Positions 1 through 9,312 of a stretch of DNA of 64,000 bases are shown piece after piece. The notes below the pieces were generated by a model that had not been told where the DNA came from, ran no database searches, and saw nothing but the letters and a program-made list of their open reading frames with translations. Source of the DNA: a virus; IMG/VR virus record IMGVR_UViG_3300046453_000063, positions 99,995 through 163,994 of that record. One strand, given 5' to 3'. Positions within the stretch are counted from its first letter, which is position 1, and each line of letters starts with the position of its first letter. The translations under genes and the position numbers were made by a program.

Positions 1-1019
1 TAGCGAGGAGATGTATAAACTTCTCCACAATAAACTTCAGTGATTGTTTCGATACAAGCCAACCATTTACGAAGCTCGCCCTCAAGCTGTTCTGATGTCA
101 GCGAGAAACTATTTGCCGCTACTGGATCAGCAGGGTGTGGTTCAATGGGTTGAGTTTGTTCAAAAGATTCTTTAATCTTTTCTTCCAATTCTTCAATTGA
201 AAACTCAGAATAAACAATCTCTTTTTCAACCAACTGTTCTTCTGTTAGACTGTATTTTTCCAACAGAGAAGCAATATTATCAGGCACTTTGTTACCTCCT
301 TCTTGCGAATCTGGTGCAACATTACTTGCTAAATGTTGCCCGTTATTAATAGAGAATTGTAGCTCTTTTAACATTTCAAAGAATGATTCTTCAAATGTTG
401 ATGTGGAATATTGTTCAAGTTGCGCCATTGGAAAGCACGGAGTTACATTACTTCCTAAAGCGGCAACGGCTTCAAATATAAAGGAGTTTATTTTGTAACA
501 TCCTGATTCCTTAGAATAACTTCCTTTAACTTCACCGATTTCCATAGACACTTTAGGTTCAATGCCTTGACTCATCCATTCCTGAATTTTTTGTGTAGCT
601 TCATAACGTTTCCAAAGATACACATTGTCCACAACTACATAAGTCTTCATATCTGGACTGTCTTCGGTTCCTTCATTTACCTCTTCATATGAAACATTTG
701 CATCGGAAGAGATTACTCCAATTGGATACGTATCATTTTTGATAGTAAGATTGCCAGATTTATCTGTAGTCAAATATGGGTTGTGGCCTTCGAGATCTCC
801 ATCGGCTCCATCTTTATCCATATCATCAGTGTATTTTGCGACAACTGGGATATTAAAGATAGTCTGTTTAGCTAATTCAAAAGCTTCTTCTGAAATATCT
901 GAATTATTTCTGTTTTCTCCAAAAGCAAATACTTTCATTTTTACTTTTAAAAATTGGCTATCATGCTCACGAATATCTTCAAAATTTGCATTGAAAGATA
1001 AGTGTTTATCTTTTTTCAA
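1..1019 (-). CDS. Putative capsid maturation protease/scaffold (partial)
   Basis: The gene is open from a TTG at 1019 to base 1 with no stop, so its 3' end lies outside the window. TTG is chosen because GGAGG stands 7 nt upstream. About 340 residues are visible: an N-terminal VFAFGENRNN region, a KVSMEIGEVKGSY strand, a segment FEAVAALGSNVTPCF, and a Glu-rich last third. A protease-like core with an acidic tail, directly downstream of the portal gene, is the usual place for a head maturation protease or scaffold in tailed phages. I cannot identify catalytic residues, so the role is inferred from context and general look. Confidence 0.5.
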   Translation of the reverse strand, partial: MKKDKHLSFNANFEDIREHDSQFLKVKMKVFAFGENRNNSDISEEAFELAKQTIFNIPVVAKYTDDMDKDGADGDLEGHNPYLTTDKSGNLTIKNDTYPIGVISSDANVSYEEVNEGTEDSPDMKTYVVVDNVYLWKRYEATQKIQEWMSQGIEPKVSMEIGEVKGSYSKESGCYKINSFIFEAVAALGSNVTPCFPMAQLEQYSTSTFEESFFEMLKELQFSINNGQHLASNVAPDSQEGGNKVPDNIASLLEKYSLTEEQLVEKEIVYSEFSIEELEEKIKESFEQTQPIEPHPADPVAANSFSLTSEQLEGELRKWLACIETITEVYCGEVYTSPR

Positions 1020-1048
1020 TTTCTCACCTCCAATCAAGAATAAATTAA

Positions 1049-2560
1049 TTATTCTCTCATGCCGTCTCCATTCGAATCATTTTCAATGGTCTTTTCTTTA
1101 GAATCAGACGCACTCTTATTCTGTGGTCTCCCACCATCGGACGCAGAACCGCTTGCAGTATAGCTAGATGATAATGGAATGAATTTATTTGGCAAATCGA
1201 GAATCTCATTTTCAAGAAATGCATCCATAAACATAGCACTAGGGTCATTGCCCATTGCAGCGTTTATGAGTCTTTTTTCGGGGAATCCAAGTGAGGAGGC
1301 TTCTTTTGCTCTAGCCATAAACTCATCACGATTGAAGATACTGATTTTAGGCATCTCAACTTTAAACATTTTATCGCCAAAGAAACGGCTTAAATATATA
1401 TTCAGCCATCGTTCAACTTGATAGAGTATTTTAAAAGACTTCGCCTCATCAACCATAATTGCTTTGGCAAGAGAGGCAGATGTGGTCTTATCATTACTAC
1501 TAAATAGCAATTGACTTACGCCCGTATCGGACCAATATTGACTTGTGGCTTCAGCAACCTTATTTCTGTCAACAGAGTCTTTATCGAACGATATGTCCTT
1601 AACTTCCATTGGAGAAGTAATAACACCTACCTGCATAGGAACATTACTTTGAATGTTCTCATGAAAAGTCTGTGCAAAGTCAGGCGTAATTAAAAACTCA
1701 TTTTCAGTTCCGCTTTTCTCATTGATGGGAATCTTTTGAAATAGTAATTTATAATTTCCCATCTCGGCTTCAGACTTATCAAGTTGTTTGAAATCATTGA
1801 TATTTAAAGCAGATTCAAAAGAAGAGACGTTCGGGGGGAGGAAGTACCAGTTTGATTCGTCCGTTTTTATACAAATTACATTTTCAGACTTTAGCGGATA
1901 CCAATAAGTCGAACGTTTATTCTTGATATTTGAACTATTATCTTTGTATGCATCCCTGAACTCTTGCGGGAACATAGCTAAGCGTTCGGGATATGTATAA
2001 AAATACACAAGATTGAAACTAATGAAATACATCCCACGTTCAAAATATGTGATCTTGCAATAATCAGGATCTAATTGTTGAAAGAAGAAGTCACTATTAT
2101 CTTGATGGACATAGCCACAATAAATACCATCTCGATAAACAGATTCCAATATCTTAGAAAACTCATGACGAATGTTCATCTTCTCAACAAAGCTAACAAA
2201 TTGATAATATTTATTCTCATATTCTTTCTTCTTAATTTTCTTTGGGTTCTGGCTGACTGGCTTGATGAGAAAATCAAGAGTAAGAATAGAAGAGAGGTAG
2301 TTGACCAACATATTGTATTGAGGAGATGCATTGTAGAGGAATTTGCTTATACGTCTGAGCTGTTTCTGATTTGCATCTAACTCAGGAGCAAGTATATATC
2401 TTCGCAGATCTTCTCTCGTAAACGTACCGATTAGTTTTTCTTGGGTACGATACGGATAAGTGGAGAGATCAATGAGTTGTAACTTTTGAAAAGTCTCAGC
2501 ATAATGAGCGTGTTTTTGTTCAAGAGCTTCCTCTTTTGTTAATTGCTTTTCTTCTGGCAT
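1049..2560 (-). CDS. Phage portal protein (SPbeta YonE-like)
   Basis: 503 residues, a normal length for a siphophage portal, the dodecameric ring at the capsid vertex through which DNA is packaged. It lies directly downstream of the large terminase and upstream of the putative maturation protease, the standard terL-portal-protease order. Seen: a long helical N-terminal part, a central DTGVSQLLFSSNDKTTSASLAKAI region typical in style of portal clip/stem segments, and a low-complexity Ser/Asp/Lys C-terminal tail of about 45 residues. The ATG has GGCGGTGA upstream. The family call rests on position, length and composition; SPbeta YonE is the expected relative. Confidence 0.8.
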   Translation of the reverse strand: MPEEKQLTKEEALEQKHAHYAETFQKLQLIDLSTYPYRTQEKLIGTFTREDLRRYILAPELDANQKQLRRISKFLYNASPQYNMLVNYLSSILTLDFLIKPVSQNPKKIKKKEYENKYYQFVSFVEKMNIRHEFSKILESVYRDGIYCGYVHQDNSDFFFQQLDPDYCKITYFERGMYFISFNLVYFYTYPERLAMFPQEFRDAYKDNSSNIKNKRSTYWYPLKSENVICIKTDESNWYFLPPNVSSFESALNINDFKQLDKSEAEMGNYKLLFQKIPINEKSGTENEFLITPDFAQTFHENIQSNVPMQVGVITSPMEVKDISFDKDSVDRNKVAEATSQYWSDTGVSQLLFSSNDKTTSASLAKAIMVDEAKSFKILYQVERWLNIYLSRFFGDKMFKVEMPKISIFNRDEFMARAKEASSLGFPEKRLINAAMGNDPSAMFMDAFLENEILDLPNKFIPLSSSYTASGSASDGGRPQNKSASDSKEKTIENDSNGDGMRE

Positions 2561-2602
2561 TTAGTATTGTCACCGCCTTTATGCCGATAGTGGGTGGAGA
2601 GA

Positions 2603-2612
2603 GGGGGAGTGT
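2603..2612. promoter_or_regulatory. Recurrent GGGGGAGTGT motif, copy 1
   Basis: A G-rich decamer in the terL-portal junction (mRNA sense ACACTCCCCC). Near-identical copies stand in two more late intergenic gaps, at 6379-6388 and 7743-7752. Function unknown. Confidence 0.35.
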
Positions 2613-2619
2613 TTTAATA

Positions 2620-4368
2620 TTAACCGTAAACATTTGGTTTTTTCATGAAGAAGAAGTCCATAGGATTATAGGTATTTTTATCTTTTAAACGATCCTCGAA
2701 GTTTTTGATGTACCAAAGACCCATTGCTAAGGCTGAATATCTATCCTTATCAACTCTTTTAGTGAGTTGTTCAATGGTGTATTTACCATTGGCATTTTGC
2801 TTGAGTTTTAGATTAGCTACTTCTTCAATTAGTAAATCTGTTTGAATAAATGGATACATCTTTTTTGCGTATTCACTATCATTTATGTCATAATTATTGT
2901 CAGAATTTTTCATCAACAACTGCAACTTAGATGATTCAATAGCATCAATAAAATTAATAATAATATCATTGTTAATTCCCTGAGCCGTTAGTGCATACAC
3001 CAGCTTTGGTGATTTTGTAATTTCTGGTTGATCATCCGTATTTATAGTATCCCAACAACCTAGGCTATCACCAGTTGCAGGATCAAAGACATCTTTTAGC
3101 AGTTCATCTCTAAGACCAGAACCAACCCCATTTACGTCAACAACAACCATTTTTGCATTGTATAGATTTCTAATTCTTTTAACCTCTATACCTTGACCCG
3201 TAAAATTAAGTCCATTTGGAAGATTTATTAGATTAACCAAGGATAATCTTACGATTCTTTCTTCTTTGTTTCTTTTTATTTTTATTACTGCAATAGATGA
3301 CTGGTTGTTGTTTTGCGATGAACTTCTTGCTACGTCTACGCCCAAAACATACTCACTTTTTCCATCACCTTTTAATTCTGGCTGTGATAATGTTCTTAGA
3401 TCAATTACTTTATTTATATTGACTAAGGCTGAATCACTAGCGCCAACCCATTTGCTTTCATAGTTCATGGCGAAGAATGTAGGAGATAATTTAGATTTCT
3501 TTTCTAGTAATGAGGATTTTGGTTCTCCTCTACCGTAGTTAACGGCGAGTTGCCAATCAGATCCCATAACTATTTTTCCTTTTAATTCCGCCATTTCATC
3601 AATCATCAAGATATTTCTCTCGAATTCGTCCGAACCCCTAAACCCCGATGTAGTCATGAAGTTAATTTGTCCATTAAGTTCTTCAGGATTAATCAAAGCC
3701 TCTTTGCCAATGGTTCTGCGAGGAACGTTCACGATTGGCTCCAATACGTCTTGAAATAACATGTTGTTCAATAGATTTGATTCTTCGCAGTTTAGACGTT
3801 TTCGTCTAGCTCCTTTTGAACTTTGAGCATTAGCCATAACATCTAATCGTCCACCAGATGTAAAAACTATTTCAACTTTATCTGTTGAAAATTGAGGTTT
3901 ACCAGATATCTCGTTTTGAATTAAGGGGTAGAATTTTAGAATTTCTCTAAACTTTTCATCAACTAGTTTTGCTGCATTCTCACGTGTTTGTGCCGTCATT
4001 GTTATTTCGATGTCAGGGTGGAAAATTGCAGCATGGACCATTCCCATCACTTCGAGCAAGGTCTTGCCGTAACCTCTGGGGAATACCATGTAGTTAGATA
4101 TAAATCTAGCAACAGAACGAAGATATACCCTCTGGTCTAAATCAAGACGAATACCTCCCGTTGATGGGGTAATCAAATCCCACCATAAATCCGGGAAAAA
4201 TCTAGCCCACGAAACAAAGTCAATATATTTGTCTAAATTCTTGGTAAAACTATCCGATTCATCTATCCCTCGTGCAGCCACAGTCGGATTAAAGTTTGGG
4301 TTTCTGGTATCATGTCTATTTTTTGTATGTTTGTTGTTATCTGACTGATGATTTGAATGAGAAGCCAT
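2620..4368 (-). CDS. terL: Terminase large subunit
   Basis: 582 residues; the packaging motor ATPase/nuclease. Seen: Walker A-like FPRGYGKT at residues 96-103 followed by LEVMGMVHAA, a downstream RLNCEES acidic pair in the Walker B position, and a C-terminal RNase H-fold nuclease with YVLGVDVARS, MVVVDVNGVGSGLRDELL and a late RYSALAMGLWY segment, which supply the expected metal-binding Asp residues. Its ATG overlaps the stop of the preceding gene (TAATG), implying translational coupling. SPbeta YonF is the expected relative. Confidence 0.92.
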   Translation of the reverse strand: MASHSNHQSDNNKHTKNRHDTRNPNFNPTVAARGIDESDSFTKNLDKYIDFVSWARFFPDLWWDLITPSTGGIRLDLDQRVYLRSVARFISNYMVFPRGYGKTLLEVMGMVHAAIFHPDIEITMTAQTRENAAKLVDEKFREILKFYPLIQNEISGKPQFSTDKVEIVFTSGGRLDVMANAQSSKGARRKRLNCEESNLLNNMLFQDVLEPIVNVPRRTIGKEALINPEELNGQINFMTTSGFRGSDEFERNILMIDEMAELKGKIVMGSDWQLAVNYGRGEPKSSLLEKKSKLSPTFFAMNYESKWVGASDSALVNINKVIDLRTLSQPELKGDGKSEYVLGVDVARSSSQNNNQSSIAVIKIKRNKEERIVRLSLVNLINLPNGLNFTGQGIEVKRIRNLYNAKMVVVDVNGVGSGLRDELLKDVFDPATGDSLGCWDTINTDDQPEITKSPKLVYALTAQGINNDIIINFIDAIESSKLQLLMKNSDNNYDINDSEYAKKMYPFIQTDLLIEEVANLKLKQNANGKYTIEQLTKRVDKDRYSALAMGLWYIKNFEDRLKDKNTYNPMDFFFMKKPNVYG

Positions 4369-5285
4369 TATTCATCACCATCTTCAGACAATGATTGTTC
4401 GTATTCTTTCTTTCTCACTTCATAAAACTGATATATCTCCTCGTATTCAACGAGAGGAAGTCCTTTTAGGTCTCTGATATAGTTTACATAGCACCAAAGA
4501 GTGAAGTCGGCCTTGTCTTGAGGTCTTTCTTTAAACCTTGGCAAGATGGTGACAATATCAACGGCTTGTTCAACCGATCTAACTAATTGTCCAAAGGTAT
4601 CTAATCCATCTGATAGGTCTGATTTAGACAATTGTGATGGGTTAATCTTTGCAGCGGTAGCAGCATCTTTGGCAAGTGTACCCCATTCTTTAGCAGCCTT
4701 AGAATCATTGCTTGCTGTTGCAAGCTCTTCTTTTGCTCTGTATCTTATATAAGTGAGTAGCGCCTCAGTATGCATCGCTGTTTTTTCTTGATAGTTATTC
4801 TTGAGCATATTATATTTTCTTTCAAAAGAAATATACTCTTCCTCTGAATATCCATATCCCCATTTATCTATTAGTTCATCGGTTATAATAAATCCATCTT
4901 TTTTTTTATTGAATGTCGGAATGATATCTTCGGATATGTCTTGTTTTTTGTTCTCAAAAGAACTATCTTTCCATGTCATATTCTTATATTGCTGCATGCC
5001 GATATTCTTCATGTATTTTCCAAATATATTCTCGGGGTTTTCGTTTACCGATGTAGTATATATATCATATATGTAGGGCTTATCTATTTGTCTTAAAACT
5101 TCTTGTAATGAAACCTCTGGTTTGCGGAGATCAAACATTTCAGACAAACAAATTTTACACACTGGCACTTTCTTATCTGAATGAAGAGATGAATAACTAA
5201 TATAATAGTCTCTTAAATATTTTTCTTTTTGACACTTTAAACAAACCTTTTTATCCTGAACTTCCTTAACCTTTTTCATAGCCAT
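4368..5285 (-). CDS. Zinc-ribbon protein, possible terminase small subunit
   Basis: 305 residues beginning with a four-Cys zinc ribbon (VCLKCQKEK ... VCKICLSEM, residues about 15-46), then an unrecognised helical body with an Ala-rich stretch near residue 200 (ATASNDSKAAKEW) and a charged C-terminus. It is translationally coupled to terL. A DNA-recognising small terminase subunit would be expected in exactly this place, and zinc-ribbon versions exist in Bacillus phages, but there is no motif here that proves it. Confidence 0.5.
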   Translation of the reverse strand: MAMKKVKEVQDKKVCLKCQKEKYLRDYYISYSSLHSDKKVPVCKICLSEMFDLRKPEVSLQEVLRQIDKPYIYDIYTTSVNENPENIFGKYMKNIGMQQYKNMTWKDSSFENKKQDISEDIIPTFNKKKDGFIITDELIDKWGYGYSEEEYISFERKYNMLKNNYQEKTAMHTEALLTYIRYRAKEELATASNDSKAAKEWGTLAKDAATAAKINPSQLSKSDLSDGLDTFGQLVRSVEQAVDIVTILPRFKERPQDKADFTLWCYVNYIRDLKGLPLVEYEEIYQFYEVRKKEYEQSLSEDGDE

Positions 5286-5306
5286 TCCTTCACCTTCTCC
5301 ACATGA

Positions 5307-6182
5307 CTATTTATCGAAATTAGATTTTCTTATTGCCTTGAGTTTTCCATACTCATAAAATTCAGACATGCTAGAAGAATTTACTAACAAATTGTCAATA
5401 TCAAAACATATCCAACTTGACCCGGAATTTAGAAAATCAACAGCATATTCATATATTTCTTTTACCTTGTGTTTTGTTGGTAGATAGTCTTTTTTACTGA
5501 CCACTCTTATTTCCTTCCAGCCTCTGCGATTCAAGGCATACCATCTTGCTTTTTCATACTTTTCAAAATCTTCTCTTGACTTTTCTCCTCTTTTAACATT
5601 TAAATCATGACCGCTGCCGTCAAACTCTAAGTATATTTTTTGTTCTGGGAAAGCAACATCAAGAGATAAGGTATGTACTGGGTAATTTAATATACCACCA
5701 ATAGAACTTTGTATATATTTTTGTTGGCATGATACTGGCGCACTGCCGTTTTCAAATAAAGTTTTTCTTCTTTTTATAGCAGCGCAAGTTTGACATCTGC
5801 CACCAATTTTAAAACTATCATAAGAAATTTCATCTATCTTTCCGCATTCACATATATACTTCATTTTACATCTTGCGTTAATATAGTCTTTTTCATCTAT
5901 TAGCAATTTACAGTTTCCGTCTAAAAATTCTTTTTCTAAGTATTCAAAAGGAAGTCGTAATTGTATTGATTGGTTTTCATATTTACACTTAATACATCTT
6001 TTGCCACACTTGAATTTATCAAAACAAATTTCTGCTTCCCTATTACAAATACATATATATTTCATCTTTGTTTTTGCGTTTTTATATTCTGTATCTAATA
6101 ACTTACATCCATTATCTTCAAAATACTTTTTAACATCTTCATACTGTAATCTTCTTGTACACCACGTATTGTCCTTATTCAT
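5307..6182 (-). CDS. EDxHD (Vsr-like) homing endonuclease with two zinc-finger repeats
   Basis: 291 residues. Two copies of a roughly 60-residue module with paired cysteines (KYICICNREA..RCIKCK and KYICECGKID..RCQTCA) make up residues 25-150; these look like treble-clef DNA-binding repeats. The C-terminal part has LSLDVAFPEQKIYLEFDGSGHD followed by a GWKEIRVVSKKD strand, which matches the EDxHD nuclease family related to Vsr (type member I-Bth0305I). Inferred: a free-standing homing endonuclease inserted in the packaging/head operon. It is AT-richer and Lys-richer than its neighbours, in keeping with a mobile gene. Confidence 0.8.
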   Translation of the reverse strand: MNKDNTWCTRRLQYEDVKKYFEDNGCKLLDTEYKNAKTKMKYICICNREAEICFDKFKCGKRCIKCKYENQSIQLRLPFEYLEKEFLDGNCKLLIDEKDYINARCKMKYICECGKIDEISYDSFKIGGRCQTCAAIKRRKTLFENGSAPVSCQQKYIQSSIGGILNYPVHTLSLDVAFPEQKIYLEFDGSGHDLNVKRGEKSREDFEKYEKARWYALNRRGWKEIRVVSKKDYLPTKHKVKEIYEYAVDFLNSGSSWICFDIDNLLVNSSSMSEFYEYGKLKAIRKSNFDK

Positions 6183-6365
6183 AAACCATCACATTCCTCA
6201 CAATATAATATCCTCACTTAATTTAAAAATGACATGAGAAGATGAGTGAGGTCACCATTCACTTAGATAGCTAGTCTAAGAGTCTCATGTCGTAAAAAAT
6301 CACTATTAATAACTCAAAAAACCGAATAAAACTCCCATTTCACAACACTTCAAAAAGTAAAACTT

Positions 6366-6431
6366 AAATGAGGATAGCGGGGGAGTGTCCACTGTTTAAT
6401 GCAAACCCTTGTAGCAGGGGCATCCTCATTT
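6366..6431 (-). promoter_or_regulatory. 10-bp inverted repeat enclosing a G/C-rich core
   Basis: AAATGAGGAT at 6366-6375 is perfectly complementary to 6422-6431, with a small CCCT/AGGG hairpin and a GGGGGAGTGT motif (6379-6388) inside. It lies in the 324-base gene-free gap 6183-6506 upstream of the homing endonuclease gene. It could be an mRNA structure isolating that gene, or a footprint of insertion. Confidence 0.4.
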
Positions 6432-6445
6432 AAAAAATAAGAACA

Positions 6446-6478
6446 ATAAAAAGGGCGATTCTAGATTAGCAATCGTCC
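6446..6478 (-). terminator. Intrinsic terminator, leftward
   Basis: On the minus strand, an 8-bp stem with one mismatch (GGACGATT / AATCGCCC, 10-nt loop) is followed by TTTTTATT, just past the stop of the gene at 6507. Confidence 0.55.
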
Positions 6479-6506
6479 AAGGATTTCTTCTTATTTTTAC
6501 AATAAA

Positions 6507-6878
6507 TTAAACGTAATCATCGTCTTCTCCGTCACCATCAACAAGTTCGATCTCGAATGTGTACCCGTCATTCATAGCATCAATATCCATTTGTAGCATA
6601 TCAACTTCCATAGTCAATTTATCTAGTCTCTCAGCAAGCGCTCCATGACTAGAGGCATGACCCCAAAGCTTCATTAATTCAAATTTCAATTCATCTTTAG
6701 TTTTTGCTTTGCACAATACTTCAACATAATTATCCAGAACTAGATTGAGATTAATTTTCATATTCGGAACAATAATTACATTTGTATCTGTAGCAATGTC
6801 CTCATCAGACAGAAAGGTAGAAGGGAGGTCTCGCGGATCTCCATCGGGATTGGTATTCCAGTATTCATCCTCAGTAAT
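6507..6878 (-). CDS. Acidic hypothetical protein, probable ATT start
   Basis: The first ATG in frame (6761) has no ribosome site. The frame stays open upstream to an ATT at 6878 that sits 8 nt from GGGGAGG, ideal spacing. The 123-residue product then begins with ITEDEYWNTNPDGD and ends with an extremely acidic tail (VDGDGEDDDYV); the middle (residues 55-105) is helical with coiled-coil character. No family recognised. If AUU is used, initiation would be weak or IF3-sensitive. The alternative is an 84-residue protein from 6761. Confidence 0.6.
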   Translation of the reverse strand: MTEDEYWNTNPDGDPRDLPSTFLSDEDIATDTNVIIVPNMKINLNLVLDNYVEVLCKAKTKDELKFELMKLWGHASSHGALAERLDKLTMEVDMLQMDIDAMNDGYTFEIELVDGDGEDDDYV

Positions 6879-6965
6879 TTTAAACGCCTCCCCTAAGTAA
6901 GATATCTAGTTGACTATGTATAATTGGTGTATAATTATATTGATATGTCTATGTATATTCATACT

Positions 6966-7649
6966 TTAAACCTGATAATTCATTAACGCTTCGTACAATT
7001 TGTCTGGAATTCTATTATGATATGTATTAGCCACATCTTTAATTAAATTTTCTTTATATTTCTTATATACCATATGTGCTTCGAGTGGCGTGTCGTATAT
7101 TCCCAAATAAACCCGTTTTCCGTTTTTGTTACAACTTGCCTCATACTTATTGAACTTTTTATGATAAGTTACTCCTAGTGGCGAACTTCCACTATCTATT
7201 CTTGTTCTGCCATTAATCAGCATATTTATTGAACTTGGAGCAATTATACATAACTCTGCCGAATATGTTTTATTTTCTCTAAATAAAATATCTTTATCTA
7301 ACATCATGACTTCATTGTTAACTTGATAATAATTATCCGTATACCATCTTGCGAAATTTTGGTAGTTGTGCCAATCTGATGAGACATTGCATTCAGAATA
7401 TGATAAATCTCTTGCACGATTCTTATTAGTACCGTAACATCTTTCTATCATTCCGCGCCAAATGTTGTGAGCTTTATCATTGGAGTCAAATTCTCCACAT
7501 CCCATAAAACCAACATTACATAAACTTGGTGCGTATGGGTTTGTAACTCCACCTCGTTTGAAGTTCCCATATCGCACATTTTGTTTAATAAATCCATCAT
7601 CAAATTCAACACTAATATTATTCTCGCTTATGTATGATACTATTTTCAT
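6966..7649 (-). CDS. HNH-type homing endonuclease with AP2 domain
   Basis: 227 residues. The N-terminal half has the pattern IWRGMIERCYG..ARDLSYSECNVSSDWHNYQNFARWY typical of phage HNH endonucleases (W..M..RCY ... V...W..F..F..W). The C-terminal half, GVTYHKKFNKYEASCNKNG through YLGIYDTPLEAHMVYKKYK, is an AP2-like DNA-binding domain. It sits alone between structural-operon genes and shows no sign of an intron around it, so it is a free-standing homing gene of a different family from its neighbour at 5307-6182. Confidence 0.8.
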   Translation of the reverse strand: MKIVSYISENNISVEFDDGFIKQNVRYGNFKRGGVTNPYAPSLCNVGFMGCGEFDSNDKAHNIWRGMIERCYGTNKNRARDLSYSECNVSSDWHNYQNFARWYTDNYYQVNNEVMMLDKDILFRENKTYSAELCIIAPSSINMLINGRTRIDSGSSPLGVTYHKKFNKYEASCNKNGKRVYLGIYDTPLEAHMVYKKYKENLIKDVANTYHNRIPDKLYEALMNYQV

Positions 7650-7742
7650 CTTCTGTCCGCTATTTGTATAAGATATTTCACCAATGCGATTAGTTTTTTT
7701 AATAATTGCGTCCTCCTAAACAATTATTGATATAGGAGGGCA

Positions 7743-7760
7743 GTGGGAGTGTACCCCACA
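7743..7760. promoter_or_regulatory. Hairpin with motif copy GTGGGAGTGT
   Basis: GTGGG AGTGTAC CCCAC forms a 5-bp hairpin and includes the third copy of the late-region G-rich motif. It lies between the phosphoesterase stop and the HNH gene leader. Confidence 0.35.
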
Positions 7761-7777
7761 ATGAGTCACCCAAAAAT

Positions 7778-9076
7778 TTATTCTACTGTTGTATAAATGG
7801 CATCCAATAGTCCCAATTCTTTATCCCAAATAAAAGACTGTCCAACTTTTAAGGCTCCGACATATCCTGATTCATAGTGCCATGTGTCAGTTCCAGTGGG
7901 AGAATTTAAATAACGAATAATAACACCATTATCCTTCGTCACAGTCTTCTCAGAGTGAAAATGTCCGGCATGAACTTCATGATAAACTGTTCGACCCCAT
8001 GCCTCTCTAGCTTCTACTGGCATAACTTCTCCAATTCGTTTACCTTCGGCGTGACCGTGAGAAAATTGAATTAGACATTTTCCAAACTCAACGTATTTGC
8101 GAATTTTAGGATCTGTATCCACAGTTACATTGGGTTCATTTCTGAACCATGCTGCAAGATGTTCTGTTGCGACATAACTTGTCAATTTATCATGATTTGC
8201 TCCAACATAGAAGGTTTCAACTGGAGCAATTTGTGATAGAATATCAACTGCCTCAACTAGCATCTTCGTCCCGATTTTATACATTTGTGCAAACTTTAAA
8301 TCGGTATCTTGCGGTGTTCCTCCAGTGGTTGTTTTGGTCAGTCCATCATAATGGAAAAAGTCATTACTCCAACAGAAAAGGATTTTTTCGAATTCATATG
8401 CTTGTGTTCTAGTCAAAACATCGTTTATGATATGAAAAAATCTTTCCCTTGCAATTTCCCAATTATATGTATCATTAGAATCTCCTTGCCAAGCGAGTTT
8501 TCCCAAATGAATATCTGCAATAGATACTTCAAGCATCTTGCCATTTTTACTATAGCGAATTGGATTGTGTAGTGGGCGCACGTAGTTATCTGACATTTCT
8601 TTAAACATAGATCGAAGTGATTCGAGGGATAGCTCATCTCTTTTTGGTTTAACGGAAATCTTACTAGAGTAAAGTTGCATAATACCATCTTTTTTCGAAT
8701 AGGAGTTCCAAATATTCGAACGAGCAGAGATTAACTCCCACAGATCAGGATTATAACCGTGTGCTTTAAGCAGATAATTAACATCTTTGGAATCCTCAAT
8801 AGACATTTTGACGAGTTTATTACTGGTTTGTGATCCATCTTTATTAATCTCGATAGATTCTTTGAAATTGTCAGTATTAGAAGATTGGAGGTCGTTGTTT
8901 TTATCTTGAACTCCTTGAGTTCTAAGTCTATTCTTTACCCATAGACGGTATTGTTCGCCATCAGAAAACATTCCATTACTAAAATCTTCTGCAAGAGAAG
9001 CCCAACTATCTGTAATGTCACCGTTTCGCTTTTTAATCCCAATTTCCAGTAGTTTTTCAGGAGTAATAGTCATCAA
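7778..9076 (-). CDS. Calcineurin-like metallophosphoesterase (YonJ-like)
   Basis: 432 residues. The catalytic motifs are in order: DIH at 188-190, SNDFFHYD near 238-244, GANHDK at 292-297, SHGH at 339-342 and GHFH at 371-374, which is a complete two-metal phosphoesterase set. Residues 1-55 look like a helix-turn-helix (WASLAEDFSNG..YRLWVKNRLR) and 55-90 is a polar linker. Phage relatives include nucleases and phosphodiesterases; the substrate cannot be told here. SPbeta encodes a protein of this type (YonJ) in the same neighbourhood. Spacing to the upstream yonK-like gene is 8 bp. Confidence 0.8.
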   Translation of the reverse strand: MMTITPEKLLEIGIKKRNGDITDSWASLAEDFSNGMFSDGEQYRLWVKNRLRTQGVQDKNNDLQSSNTDNFKESIEINKDGSQTSNKLVKMSIEDSKDVNYLLKAHGYNPDLWELISARSNIWNSYSKKDGIMQLYSSKISVKPKRDELSLESLRSMFKEMSDNYVRPLHNPIRYSKNGKMLEVSIADIHLGKLAWQGDSNDTYNWEIARERFFHIINDVLTRTQAYEFEKILFCWSNDFFHYDGLTKTTTGGTPQDTDLKFAQMYKIGTKMLVEAVDILSQIAPVETFYVGANHDKLTSYVATEHLAAWFRNEPNVTVDTDPKIRKYVEFGKCLIQFSHGHAEGKRIGEVMPVEAREAWGRTVYHEVHAGHFHSEKTVTKDNGVIIRYLNSPTGTDTWHYESGYVGALKVGQSFIWDKELGLLDAIYTTVE

Positions 9077-9084
9077 ATCACTCC

Positions 9085-9279
9085 TTATTCTTCTACTTGA
9101 TGACTAGGCTCGAAATCAGAAGCTACAGTAATAGAAATGTTACTACCATCAAAATCTTGAAGGAGAGACTTAAGATCAAAAATGTAAATCCCGTTTTTAT
9201 CTTCAGCAGTTACTGTCATTTTGTCCATTTCAAATAGACCAGTACGATTAACTGTTTTACTGTCCTTATTTTTAGCCAT
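9085..9279 (-). CDS. yonK: YonK family protein
   Basis: 64 residues. Conserved features recalled from SPbeta YonK are seen: a FEMDKMTVT strand, YIFDLKSLLQDFDG, then NISITV and an acidic C-terminus. YonK is a small protein of known structure but unknown function. It is co-transcribed with the phosphoesterase below it and lies 33 bp after phoH. No cysteine, no membrane segment. Confidence 0.8.
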   Translation of the reverse strand: MAKNKDSKTVNRTGLFEMDKMTVTAEDKNGIYIFDLKSLLQDFDGSNISITVASDFEPSHQVEE

Positions 9280-9312
9280 ATTTCATTACTCCCTAATATG
9301 TATTTTTATTAA

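Noticed and set aside
289-1101. Rightward ORFs over the first kilobase
   Set aside because: They are antisense to the continuous leftward gene 1-1019 and the portal gene and have no ribosome sites.
4368-7649. Group I intron or intein carrying the homing endonucleases
   Set aside because: All flanking genes are complete with their own starts and stops; neither endonuclease lies inside another gene.
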